From NCBI GenBank assembly GCA_020846635.1, contig JADLDO010000007.1:1-64000 (forward strand): DNA of 64,000 nt. The letters run 5' to 3'. The number at the start of each line of letters is the position of its first letter. Position 1 is the stretch's first letter. The position numbers were made by a program, and so were the translations under genes. This stretch comes from Caldilineaceae bacterium. GTDB taxonomy: Bacteria > Chloroflexota > Anaerolineae > Caldilineales > Caldilineaceae. Shown piece after piece: positions 38,034-47,386 of this stretch. The notes below the pieces were generated by a model. It was given only the letters and a program-made list of their open reading frames with translations, was not told the origin of the DNA and ran no database searches.

Positions 38034-39404
38034 ATGAAAGAGGTACATAGAAAGGAGAGGTTGTTGTCTGAGCGAATCAAAGCCTTTTTGGAGGGGTCGG
38101 GCCGACTGCGCTTGATCTGGTTGATTATGGGTGCGCTGTTGTTGGCGGGTTGTGGTTCGCCTGCTCCAACGGCAACGCCCGCGCCGGTCGCTACTGCGAG
38201 TCAAACGGCTGCACCTACAGAAGCGCCTAGTGAGGCGAATTTGCTGCCCACTGTGACCGCGCCCGTAGCGGCAGCACCCACGGCAGAGCGGGTCGCCGCA
38301 CCGACCTTTGACCCCGCCCAAACCCAGGTCGTTTTGCAGCCTGTATACGAAGGATTTGATCGCCCTGTCTTTGTCACTCACGCCAACGATGGCAGTGGCA
38401 GGATTTTTGTGGTAGAGAAGCAAGGATCGATCCGGATCGTGCGCGGGGGCGTGGTGGAGCCGGAGCGGTTCCTCACGATTCGCGATCGCGTTACCTCCTC
38501 CGGCAATGAGCAAGGATTGTTGGGGCTGGCCTTTGCTCCTAATTTCGGCGAAAGCGGCTATTTCTTTGTCAATTATACCGATGTGGCAGGCGACACGGTG
38601 ATCTCCCGCTTCCAGGTGGACGCGGCGAATCCTGATGTGGCGGATCCCAACAGTGAGTTTCTGGTCTTGCACTTTGACCAGCCCGCCCGCAACCACAATG
38701 GCGGTATGCTCGCCTTTGGCCCCGACGGCTATCTCTGGATTGGTACAGGTGATGGCGGCGGCGCGAATGATACCTATGGCAACGGCCAAAATCCCAATAC
38801 CTTCTTGGGCAAAATGCTGCGGCTCGATGTGACCAGCGATCCGGGTGTTGCCTATCGGATTCCGCCGGATAACCCTTGGGTCGATGCGGACTGGAGCGGC
38901 GTGGACGTGTTGGATGAAGTCTGGGCTGTGGGGCTGCGTAATCCGTGGCGCTATAGCTTTGACCGCGCAACGGGCGACCTGTGGATTGCCGATGTGGGAC
39001 AGAATGTCTATGAGGAAGTGAATTATACCGTGGCGGGCAATCCAGGAGGATTGAACTACGGGTGGCCCATTATGGAAGGACTCCATTGTTTCCAGGGAGG
39101 CAATTGCGACCAGACGGGCTTGGAGCTTCCCGTGGTTGAATATGACCACGCCAATGGCTGTTCGATCACGGGTGGCTATGTCTATCGGGGCAGCCTGTTT
39201 CCTGACCTAGCCGGTGTCTATATCTTTGCCGACTATTGCAGCGGCTTGGTTTGGGCCACCACGCGCGGTTCCGATGATGTGTGGAACACGACGATGGTCT
39301 TTGAATCAGGTGCGCTAATCAGTTCGTTTGGCGAGGATGAGGCAGGCGAACTGTACGCGACGGATTTGAACAGCGGGGTTGTCTATCAGGTCATGGCGCA
39401 GTAG
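38034..39404 (+). CDS. PQQ-dependent sugar (glucose/sorbosone) dehydrogenase-like lipoprotein
   Basis: LLLAGCGSP lipobox; GFDRPVFVTHANDGSGRIFVVEKQGSIRIV; NHNGGMLAFGPDGYLWIGTGDGGGANDTYGNGQNPNTFLGKMLRLDV. Confidence 0.95.
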   Translation: MKEVHRKERLLSERIKAFLEGSGRLRLIWLIMGALLLAGCGSPAPTATPAPVATASQTAAPTEAPSEANLLPTVTAPVAAAPTAERVAAPTFDPAQTQVVLQPVYEGFDRPVFVTHANDGSGRIFVVEKQGSIRIVRGGVVEPERFLTIRDRVTSSGNEQGLLGLAFAPNFGESGYFFVNYTDVAGDTVISRFQVDAANPDVADPNSEFLVLHFDQPARNHNGGMLAFGPDGYLWIGTGDGGGANDTYGNGQNPNTFLGKMLRLDVTSDPGVAYRIPPDNPWVDADWSGVDVLDEVWAVGLRNPWRYSFDRATGDLWIADVGQNVYEEVNYTVAGNPGGLNYGWPIMEGLHCFQGGNCDQTGLELPVVEYDHANGCSITGGYVYRGSLFPDLAGVYIFADYCSGLVWATTRGSDDVWNTTMVFESGALISSFGEDEAGELYATDLNSGVVYQVMAQ

Positions 39405-39428
39405 GATTCACCAAGTCGTCCATGAAAA

Positions 39429-39459
39429 ACCTCTCGGAGGCTCAGAAGCCTCCGAGAGG
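39429..39459 (-). terminator. Strong hairpin with minus-strand T-run
   Basis: CTCTCGGAGGCT-cag-AAGCCTCCGAGAG preceded on plus by AAAAA. Confidence 0.75.
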
Positions 39460-39506
39460 GTGGTATACAGGATTTTGGCTTAAATCATTCCTGTATCGTA
39501 TCGGTC

Positions 39507-39630
39507 GCCGGAGGCTAAAGCCATCCGGCTAGCAAACAACGCCCCCTGAAGGAGGCTTACCGCTAGGCGACCCTAGCCCCGTTCAGGGGGCGTCGTTCTG
39601 TAGCCCTGCGGCTTTAGCCCTGGGCGGCCT
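39507..39630. repeat. Composite nested palindromic intergenic element
   Basis: GCCGGAGGCTAAAGCCATCCGGC hairpin; AACAACGCCCCCTGAA / TTCAGGGGGCGTCGTT arms enclosing GCTAGG-cgac-CCTAGC; GGCTAAAGCC paired with GGCTTTAGCC. Confidence 0.8.
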
Positions 39631-39647
39631 GCGATACATATCTTCAA

Positions 39648-40055
39648 TCACCAATCTTCAACCAGTTCTTCTCGTTCGCCGACCACTGTGAAATGACGTT
39701 CGTAGGGTGCTTGGGGCAGCCAGCCGCCGTTGGCGGGGGTGGGCTGATGAGCGCCGAAGCCTTGTGGCCCCGTTACCAGAATGATGGGCGGCTGTTGGGG
39801 GAAGTAGGGCGCATTCCACCCATTCATGGACAAGGCAGACGCCTGCCGCTCGCCTCGTGTCGATTCATCCCCGCGCTTTTCAACAGGGCGCTGCCGTCCC
39901 CCTGCCATCACCAGGAGCGCAGTAGGCACACCCGCCATCACACCAAAGAGAACACCGACTGCCATACTCAGCGCATCAGGACTCAAGGCCTCGCCAATGC
40001 GCCATCCCGCAGTTGCCACAAAAACCAATAGCGCCAATCCTAACCACCGTTTCAT
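39648..40055 (-). CDS. Small membrane protein of unknown function
   Basis: 135 aa, two N-terminal hydrophobic segments, adjacent to FtsK-like gene. Confidence 0.65.
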   Translation of the reverse strand: MKRWLGLALLVFVATAGWRIGEALSPDALSMAVGVLFGVMAGVPTALLVMAGGRQRPVEKRGDESTRGERQASALSMNGWNAPYFPQQPPIILVTGPQGFGAHQPTPANGGWLPQAPYERHFTVVGEREELVEDW

Positions 40056-40097
40056 CGCTCCCCTCCCTCAATCCACCGACTGTTTCTGACTGCCAAC

Positions 40098-41111
40098 TTA
40101 GGATGATTTCTGTGTTTGCGCCATGACCACGGGTAAATCTTCTGGGCCGAACCAGGCCGCCTGGAAACGCAGCGCATCGCCGCGGGCAATGAGCAGAAAA
40201 TCGCCCTTGCCCTCCAATTTCTCTGCGCCACTATCGCGCATCCCTGTGGCATAGCGCGCTTCGTCGCGGCTTGCCACGGCTCCCACCAACCGTACAGGGA
40301 AGTTGGCCTTCATCGCGCCACCGATGAGCGCAGCGGTGGGCTTTTGTGTACAGGCGACCAAATGAATACCCGCCTCACGTCCGCGCTGTGCTAGACGGTT
40401 GATCAGCCCTTCGACCGCTTTGCCACCTGTTTGCAGCAGATCTGCTAGCTCGTCAATGGCGACGATGAGTAGCGGCGTGCGCTGGTTGGCATGGTCGCGG
40501 CGTTCCATCTCTGCCACGACTTGCGCCAAGCAGGTCGCGCCTTCGTCGGGCGTTGCCACCACTTTGCCCTGCACATGGGGCAGTTTGGCAAGCGGGCCAA
40601 AGCCGCGTCCCTTCGGGTCGATGAGGATCATCTGTAACGCCGAGGGCGCATTGAAGTAGGCCAGCGAGGCAAGCAGCGTACGCGCCAGCGCGGTTTTGCC
40701 GCTGCCGGTTGTGCCTGCGATCAGGATATGCACGACATCGGGTGAGGGCAAGCGCAGCAGCAGCGGTGCGCCAGTCGTTTCTACCCCCAGAATAGCCGTG
40801 GCTGCGGGGGCTTCAATCTCCTGGCACAAGGGCATGAGCTTAATCGGCGCTGTGTTGCGCCGCGGGACTTCCACGTTGATCTTGCCATTTGAGCGGTAGA
40901 CGCGCGCCTCGCGGCTGTTGAGCGCCAGCGCGATCTCTTCCGATAAGCCGGTGATTTTGTTGACCTTAACGCCGACCGGTGTCAGCAAGTGAAATTGCAG
41001 CAGGCGTGGGGTCACGGTGGCCCCCTCCACGCGCACCTGCAGCCGGTGGCGCGTCAAGACGGTTTCGATGCGGTTGCACATTTCATTGAGAGATGCTCGT
41101 GAAAGCGCCAT
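40098..41111 (-). CDS. FtsK/SpoIIIE-like ATPase
   Basis: [85 protein letters not shown]. Confidence 0.92.
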   Translation of the reverse strand: MALSRASLNEMCNRIETVLTRHRLQVRVEGATVTPRLLQFHLLTPVGVKVNKITGLSEEIALALNSREARVYRSNGKINVEVPRRNTAPIKLMPLCQEIEAPAATAILGVETTGAPLLLRLPSPDVVHILIAGTTGSGKTALARTLLASLAYFNAPSALQMILIDPKGRGFGPLAKLPHVQGKVVATPDEGATCLAQVVAEMERRDHANQRTPLLIVAIDELADLLQTGGKAVEGLINRLAQRGREAGIHLVACTQKPTAALIGGAMKANFPVRLVGAVASRDEARYATGMRDSGAEKLEGKGDFLLIARGDALRFQAAWFGPEDLPVVMAQTQKSS

Positions 41112-41299
41112 CGCGGTGTCGCTCCTTTCCTGGCTTCGAACCCTTAGCGGCTCGCTTGCCGTTCTGCTCTCTATTCTATTAGAACTTTTGTTCTATTGTC
41201 AAGACTCAAAATGAGAGCATTGTGATACGGAGGGATCAACAAAGGCAAAACGGTGTGGTATATTGGCGTTCAAACCGTACTGCACACGAACAAATAAGG

Positions 41300-41333
41300 G
41301 CCACCCGTCTCCTGTAGGGAACAGGCGGATGGC
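41300..41333 (+). promoter_or_regulatory. Leader hairpin upstream of SDR gene
   Basis: gccacccgtctcctgt...acaggcggatggc imperfect inverted repeat 40 nt before the start codon. Confidence 0.3.
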
Positions 41334-41372
41334 TCCGACCGAATAGAACCCACAAACGATGGAGCCTTAGTC

Positions 41373-42209
41373 ATGAGTCCTGAGAAGCAACTGAAGGATC
41401 AAGTCGTGATTGTCACAGGTGCGGGCAGCGGCATTGGTCGTGGCATTGCCCTGCGCTTTGCTGAGGAAGGGGCCGCAGTGGTTGTGGCAGAAGTGAACCG
41501 CAGCCAGGGTGAGGCAGTCGCCCAAGAGTGTGAGCAGGCAGGGGGGCGCGCCCTGTTTGTACGGACGGATGTGTCGAAGGCGGCAGATTGTCGCGCCCTG
41601 GTGCAGCAGAGCGTGGAGGCCTTTGGGCATGTCGATACGCTGGTCAATAATGCCGGTGTGAACTTTGTCAAGCCGACGCTGGAGATGGATGAGGCCGATT
41701 GGGATCGGGTGATCGATGTGGACTTGAAGGGGACGTTCCTGTGCAGCCGTTATGCGTTGGAGGCGATGGTGCCGCAGCGGGCGGGCAACATCATCAACAT
41801 TGCCAGCGTACACACGTTGGCAACGCTGCCCGAAGCCGCGCCCTATGCCGCGGCCAAAGGCGGCGTTGAGATGATGACCAAGTCGATGGCGATTGAGTTT
41901 GCGCCCCACGGCATCCGCGTCAATGCCGTCAGCCCCGGCTTGACTGACACGCAGATTTGGGCCGATATTCAAGAGGCTGCCGCCGATGTCGAGGCGGCGC
42001 GCCAGCATTGGTATGACAATATCCCCATGCGCCGGGTGCAAAGCCCGCGCGAGGTGGCGAATGTGGTGCTGTTCCTGGCTTCGGATGCGGCAAGCTATAT
42101 CACAGGGGCCAATATCTTCACCGATGGCGGCATGACCGCGCAGTTGATCAACCAGGCTCGCTATGCCAGCAAGGCGCTGGAGGGCCAGATCCGCGGCGAC
42201 GTTGAGTAA
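41373..42209 (+). CDS. Short-chain dehydrogenase/reductase
   Basis: VVIVTGAGSGIGRGIALRFAEEGA, NNAGV, YAAAKGGVEMMTKSMAIEFAPHGIRVNAVSPG. Confidence 0.96.
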   Translation: MSPEKQLKDQVVIVTGAGSGIGRGIALRFAEEGAAVVVAEVNRSQGEAVAQECEQAGGRALFVRTDVSKAADCRALVQQSVEAFGHVDTLVNNAGVNFVKPTLEMDEADWDRVIDVDLKGTFLCSRYALEAMVPQRAGNIINIASVHTLATLPEAAPYAAAKGGVEMMTKSMAIEFAPHGIRVNAVSPGLTDTQIWADIQEAAADVEAARQHWYDNIPMRRVQSPREVANVVLFLASDAASYITGANIFTDGGMTAQLINQARYASKALEGQIRGDVE

Positions 42210-42227
42210 CATTCTCCCCCTCCGTGT

Positions 42228-42286
42228 CTCAGCGTCTTTGGGCGAGCAAACGTCTGAATCTCGCCCAGAGACGCAGGGACGCTGAG
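42228..42286. repeat. Intergenic inverted repeat, 'CTCAGCGTC...GACGCTGAG' type
   Basis: Outer arms CTCAGCGTC/GACGCTGAG and inner arms GGGCGAG/CTCGCCC. Confidence 0.8.
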
Positions 42287-42337
42287 AAGAGAGTGCTAAG
42301 AGAAATCATAAGGGAGCAAGCGAACGAGGAGATTCTT

Positions 42338-43198
42338 ATGCCCAACTTCCCGATTGTCGATACCCATTTGCATTTGTGGGACACCGGTTATCTGCGTTAT
42401 CCGTGGCTGGATGATATTCCGCTGTTGAACAAGCCCTATTTGTTGTCCGACTACAACCGCGCGACTGGCCCGGTGGAAGTGGGCAAGATGGTCTTTCTGC
42501 AATGCGAATGTGAGCCGTCTCAATTCATGCAGGAGGCCAATTGGGTGACAGAATTGGCATCGATTGACCCGCGCATCGAGGGCATTGTGCCCTGGGCTCC
42601 CTTAGAATTGGGCGACGGGGCGCGCGTGCATCTGGAGGCATTGGCGCAGAATCCGCTGATTAAGGGGGTGCGTCGCATTATCCAATTTGAAGCCGACCCG
42701 GAGTTCTGCCTGCGACCTGATTTTGTGCGCGGGGTGCAAGCGCTGCCGGAGTATGGTTTGAGCTTTGATATTTGCATCCACGAAGGACAGTTGGCGAACA
42801 CGATCAAGATGGTGGCGCAATGTCCCGATGTGCAATTTATCCTGGATCACATTGGCAAGCCGCAGATCAAGAATCATCTGATGGAGCCGTGGCGTACGGA
42901 TCTGCGCCGCTTGGCAGAGTTCCCCAATGTCTGGTGCAAGATGTCGGGGCTTGTTACGGAGGCTGACCACCAGCAGTGGACGCCCGCCGATCTGCGCCCC
43001 TACATTGACCATGTGCTGGCTACCTTTGGCTTTGACCGTGTGATGTTCGGCGGCGACTGGCCTGTGGCCTATCAAGCCACAGAATACCCGCGTTGGGTCA
43101 GTACGCTGGAAGAGGCTGTGGCGGGTTCTTCCGAGCGTGAGTTGCGCGCGCTCTTCCGCGACAATGCCATTGCCTTCTACCGGCTGCCTGCTGAATAG
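42338..43198 (+). CDS. Amidohydrolase family protein (COG3618-like lactonase)
   Basis: ORF track 42224-43198; start at MPNFPIVDTHLHLWD; HxH motif, HIGKPQIK, MFGGDWPV. Confidence 0.92.
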   Translation: MPNFPIVDTHLHLWDTGYLRYPWLDDIPLLNKPYLLSDYNRATGPVEVGKMVFLQCECEPSQFMQEANWVTELASIDPRIEGIVPWAPLELGDGARVHLEALAQNPLIKGVRRIIQFEADPEFCLRPDFVRGVQALPEYGLSFDICIHEGQLANTIKMVAQCPDVQFILDHIGKPQIKNHLMEPWRTDLRRLAEFPNVWCKMSGLVTEADHQQWTPADLRPYIDHVLATFGFDRVMFGGDWPVAYQATEYPRWVSTLEEAVAGSSERELRALFRDNAIAFYRLPAE

Positions 43199-43200
43199 AT

Positions 43201-44403
43201 ATGGACTTGCGATCCGGCCATCCTTACTGGCTTTTGAAGAATGGGTTGATGGATGCCTATCCCGCCCTAGAGAATGACGTTGACGCTGAAGTGGTGGTCT
43301 TGGGCGCAGGGATTACGGGCGCGCTTGTCACCTATCAGTTGGCGCAGCGGGGCGTGGATGTGGTGGTGTTAGACAAGCGCGAAGTGGCCTGGGGCAGCAC
43401 CAGCGCCAGCACCGGGCTGCTCCAGTATGAGATTGACACCAATCTCTATGAACTAGCGGCATTGGTGGGGGAGGCCAATGCAGTGCGCGCCTACCGGCTG
43501 GGTGTGGAGGCGATTGATGCCCTGGAGCAAGTGGCGCGGGAAGTGGGGGTACATTGCCACTTCAAGCGACAACCGAGTATCTATGCGGCGCGGCGACGGA
43601 AGGATGTGGCGATCCTGGAAAAAGAGTTTGCGGCGCGCCAGGCGTCTGGGCTGCGCGTGCGTTATTTGCAGGAGGAGCAGCTTTGCGAGGAGTTTGGGGT
43701 CAAGGCGCGAGCCGCTATCGTTTCAGAGGATGCCGCCCAAATAGACCCATACCTTATGGCGCACCATCTTTTCGCCGAGAGTGTGAAGCGGGGGGCGCGG
43801 GTCTATGCGCGTACGGAAGTAACCAAGATCTCGAGTGAGGAGAAGGGTGTGCGCCTTGCCACGGATCGCGAGACAGAGGTGCGTGCGCAGAAACTGGTCT
43901 TTGCGACCGGCTATGAAACGCAGAAATACCTCCAAGAGCATGTGGCAGATCTGCACTCGACCTATGCGCTGGTAACGGAACCAATCACGGAGAAAACAGG
44001 TTGGGTCAACCATCTGCTGTGGGAGGCAGCGCGCCCCTACTTCTATCTGCGTACAACGCAAGAGGGCCGTTTGATCATGGGGGGCGAGGATGAATCCTTT
44101 CGTAATCCTGAAGCGCGTGACCGGCTGATCGCTCGCAAAAGTGCAAAGCTGCTCAAGGCGTTTGCCGGTTTCTATCCCGGTCGGGCCGTGCCGGAGGTTG
44201 CCTTTGCCTGGGCAGGTACGTTTGGCGAAACGAAAGATGGTTTGGCCTATATCGGCGTCAGCCCCGAAGTTCCTCACGCCTATTTTGCGCTCGGCTATGG
44301 CGGCAATGGCATTACCTACAGCATGATTGCCGCGCGCATCATCGCCGATCTTTATCAAGGCAACCCCAACCCCGACGCGCAGTTGTTCCGCTTTGGACGA
44401 TAG
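43201..44403 (+). CDS. FAD-dependent oxidoreductase (DAO family)
   Basis: DAEVVVLGAGITGALVTYQLAQRGVDVVVLDKREVAWGSTSASTGLLQYE; C-terminal GYGGNGITYSMIAARIIADL. Confidence 0.95.
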   Translation: MDLRSGHPYWLLKNGLMDAYPALENDVDAEVVVLGAGITGALVTYQLAQRGVDVVVLDKREVAWGSTSASTGLLQYEIDTNLYELAALVGEANAVRAYRLGVEAIDALEQVAREVGVHCHFKRQPSIYAARRRKDVAILEKEFAARQASGLRVRYLQEEQLCEEFGVKARAAIVSEDAAQIDPYLMAHHLFAESVKRGARVYARTEVTKISSEEKGVRLATDRETEVRAQKLVFATGYETQKYLQEHVADLHSTYALVTEPITEKTGWVNHLLWEAARPYFYLRTTQEGRLIMGGEDESFRNPEARDRLIARKSAKLLKAFAGFYPGRAVPEVAFAWAGTFGETKDGLAYIGVSPEVPHAYFALGYGGNGITYSMIAARIIADLYQGNPNPDAQLFRFGR

Positions 44404-44431
44404 GGGAAAAGAGAATTTCCCAGTTGCTCTC

Positions 44432-45805
44432 CTATCGCACCAGCCGCCGGAAGGGTTCCTTTTTGATGTCGGCGACGAGATATTTGTCAAGGTCGCCTTC
44501 GTCGAGGGCGCGGCGGATGAGGTGACAGGCAGCGGTCGCTGCGCTTTGGGTGCGGGCAATCTCCTCCTCACCGTGGGCAAGGGTGGCTTTGAAGCTGACG
44601 AGGGTGTGGATGCCGTGGCGCGCCATCTCTTGGATAAAGAGGGTGTTGACCTTGCGCCGATCCACCCCGTCGGGCAGGGTGAGTGAGAAGTAGGGGTTGG
44701 CGGCAATACCGCTGCATGAGCCTTGCAGCCCGGCATCGGCAATGGCGCTGTTGAGCGCGGCGCGCAGGGCTTCGCCCACCTGCTGCAAATAGGCCACGCC
44801 GTTGCGCCGTTTGAGTTCGCGGATGGTGGTCAGCGCGGCAATCAAGCCAATGTTGTCACTCCAATAGGAGCTTGAGATAAACATGGTGCGCGCGGCCTCC
44901 ATGACGGCGCGCTTGCCCACGACCGCGCCCATTGGGTAGCCGTTGGACATGGCCTTTGCCACGACGGTCATGTCGGGGATCACGCCTGTGACTTCCTGCA
45001 TCCCGCCCAGGGCTGGACGCCAGCCGCAGGAAACCTCATCGAAGATCAACACCACATCATGCGCTTGGGTCAGACGGCGCACTTCCTCCAGATAGCCTTG
45101 CGGGGGTAGCTCCGAACGGGCCGGTTCCATCATCACCGCTGCCACCTGGCCGCGATGCTCCGCCAGAAGCTGCGCCAACCCGGCGGCGTCGCCATAGGCA
45201 AAGGGGATGACCGTTCCTGCCAGGGCGCGGGGAACGCCAATCGGCTCAATGCCCGCAAAGGGATATTCGCCGCTCTCCGGGTCAACGCCAAAATTGGCGG
45301 CTTGATACCAGTCATGCCAGCCATGATAGCCGCAAAAGAGAATGATGTCGCGTCCCGTTGCGCCGCGGGCGATGCGCGCCGCCACCGCACACGCCTCGCC
45401 ACCCCCTTTGGTATAGCGCACCATCTCGGCACTGGGGATGGTGGCGATCAACTCCTCGGCTAGCTCGATCTCCAAGGGGCTGTTGAGGGTGTAGATGCTG
45501 CCGCGGTCGATCTGCTCCTTGACCGCGCCATCCACTACGTCGTCGGCATGGCCCAGGATGATCGCGCCCACGGCGTTAACCCAGTCGATGTACTCGTTCT
45601 CATCCACATCGAGAAAGCGCGCGCCTTTGGCCCGTTGCGCATAGATGGGGCTGACGCCATTGGCAAATTGGTCGGCGCGACGGCTGATCAGTTGGGTCCA
45701 ACCAGGGATCAACTCGCCTGCGCGCTGGTAGAGTGCGTTGGAGTGGTCAATGGATGGAAAGGCAGGACTAGAGACGGTGGGGCTGGCTGTTTTGTCGGCA
45801 GGCAT
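44432..45805 (-). CDS. Class III aminotransferase, HemL (glutamate-1-semialdehyde aminomutase)-like
   Basis: IPGWTQLISRRADQF, GYHGWHDWY, LIFDEVSCGWR, VVAKAMSNGYPMGAVVG PLP-lysine region. Confidence 0.93.
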   Translation of the reverse strand: MPADKTASPTVSSPAFPSIDHSNALYQRAGELIPGWTQLISRRADQFANGVSPIYAQRAKGARFLDVDENEYIDWVNAVGAIILGHADDVVDGAVKEQIDRGSIYTLNSPLEIELAEELIATIPSAEMVRYTKGGGEACAVAARIARGATGRDIILFCGYHGWHDWYQAANFGVDPESGEYPFAGIEPIGVPRALAGTVIPFAYGDAAGLAQLLAEHRGQVAAVMMEPARSELPPQGYLEEVRRLTQAHDVVLIFDEVSCGWRPALGGMQEVTGVIPDMTVVAKAMSNGYPMGAVVGKRAVMEAARTMFISSSYWSDNIGLIAALTTIRELKRRNGVAYLQQVGEALRAALNSAIADAGLQGSCSGIAANPYFSLTLPDGVDRRKVNTLFIQEMARHGIHTLVSFKATLAHGEEEIARTQSAATAACHLIRRALDEGDLDKYLVADIKKEPFRRLVR

Positions 45806-46090
45806 AGAGTGGTGGCTCCTGGCTAGGACATGGTGTAGAGGCGTGGCAAGGCGAGTAGTTGATGCTAAGATACTTACTTTACAGTGTGTTGAATGGCGAT
45901 AGGTACATTGTACGAGGAAAGGTGAGGAGGAGCAATGTTGGGTCTATCCCAGGAAATAGGCGAATTTTTGCCACAGGGGATGGCGTGTTCTGTCATGCCT
46001 GCACCCCAGAGAGACCCCTACGGGGTGACAGCAGGGCAAGCGGCATGACAGACCGCACACCTATTTCTCAAAACTTGGGATGCACCCGTC

Positions 46091-47386
46091 TCATTCAAGC
46101 ATGCGATCGTCCAGTCCATATTCATGCACAAGATGGGCATTCCAAGCATCCAAAAACTCTGATACCGAATCGCCAAAGACGGTGGGGATGATCTCCTCCC
46201 ACGCGCCATAGCGAACGAGGCCAAGCAGCAGGTCGGGCACGCGATCGCGCCCATAGTGATCGACGACAAAGGTCATAAAGGATTCGGCAGCGAGATAGCG
46301 CAGGATCACTTCTTCGCGCGTGGGGCGCACAGTGGTGCGTAGGTCGGTGATATGGCTGAAGCCGATGGGCAGGAACTCCGGTGCAGCCTCGCGCAACACG
46401 GCGCTGGCCTCCACATGCCAGGGTGAAGATTGTTCTAGAATATCGTCGCGCAGCCAACCGCGCAGCCCCCACACCAGGATAGGCCAACGATAAAGATAGC
46501 GCACTGTCATGTTGGGCGCGGCGTCGCGAATGGCGCGATAGGTAAACCAGCCCATGACTTCATAGGCAAAATACTCGCTGTCGCTTTGGCTTTCGGGAAT
46601 CTGGGCCAGGAGAGGCGACGTTACTTCGAATTCGGGCATGGTAGAGGACCAACGCGTAATCGGGCGGGGAAGGACTTTGATTACCTGTATATCGTCGGGC
46701 GGGTTTGGCAGCCCCAGCGTGCGATACATCTCCACATAGGCCGCTTCGAGCTTGGGCGCTGCTGCCTCGACCGCGGGCGCGTCAAGCTCATAGTAGATAA
46801 AGTGCAAATGCCGGGTCGTTAATTCGTGCGTATCGCCCCAATGGCCGGCGGGTGGCACTGTACGCAGCCAACGCTGGTTGACGCGGCGATAGAAACGTTC
46901 TTCGCGATAGGGGTTGGTCTGCCACCACTCAAAGGCAGGCTGCTGTGTGATGACCGTGGCTTGCATAAAGCCACCGGTTTCACGGACATAGAGCAATTTC
47001 GCTTCATAGTCCGGCTGGCTCTCTACCCCGGCGCGCCAATAATCTCGCCACTCATCCACCCATCCATCATCGAGGTTGGGGTCAATCAGGCTCTCATAGA
47101 GACGGCGATCCCGGCGCTGCCAAGCCTCATTCTCCAGTGACAACGTGAAGTTGATGCCCTTTTGCGCCTCGCGCCGCTCACGTTCGCTGTGGCTGATCCC
47201 CGTGGCTGACGCAGCGGCGATGACGACCAGGAGAAGGGCCAAGCCACGCAGCACACGTATGGCGATGATCTGCTCGACGCTGCTCGGATTAGCTGGACGA
47301 CCCGCGCTGTCGGCATCCAGTGCGCGCCAGAAATCCACCCTGCTTTCTTCCAAGACCCACTCAAAGGTGATCCGCTGCTGTGCCAT
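46091..47386 (-). CDS. Uncharacterised membrane-anchored protein, possibly a degenerate gluzincin (peptidase_MA-like) fold
   Basis: ORF track 46091-47479; MAQQRITFEW start at 47386; TM helix IRVLRGLALLLVVIAAASATG; C-terminal YLAAESFMTFVVDHYGRDRVPDLLLGLVRYGAWEEIIPTVFGDSVSEFLDAWNAHL. Confidence 0.65.
   Translation of the reverse strand: MAQQRITFEWVLEESRVDFWRALDADSAGRPANPSSVEQIIAIRVLRGLALLLVVIAAASATGISHSERERREAQKGINFTLSLENEAWQRRDRRLYESLIDPNLDDGWVDEWRDYWRAGVESQPDYEAKLLYVRETGGFMQATVITQQPAFEWWQTNPYREERFYRRVNQRWLRTVPPAGHWGDTHELTTRHLHFIYYELDAPAVEAAAPKLEAAYVEMYRTLGLPNPPDDIQVIKVLPRPITRWSSTMPEFEVTSPLLAQIPESQSDSEYFAYEVMGWFTYRAIRDAAPNMTVRYLYRWPILVWGLRGWLRDDILEQSSPWHVEASAVLREAAPEFLPIGFSHITDLRTTVRPTREEVILRYLAAESFMTFVVDHYGRDRVPDLLLGLVRYGAWEEIIPTVFGDSVSEFLDAWNAHLVHEYGLDDRMLE

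Noticed and set aside
37935-39149. 404-aa minus-strand ORF
   Set aside because: Antisense to the well-supported PQQ sugar dehydrogenase gene; low-complexity Ile/Arg-rich shadow ORF caused by high GC at third positions.
43723-44742. 339-aa minus-strand ORF
   Set aside because: Antisense to DAO gene and out of frame with the aminotransferase; no domain.
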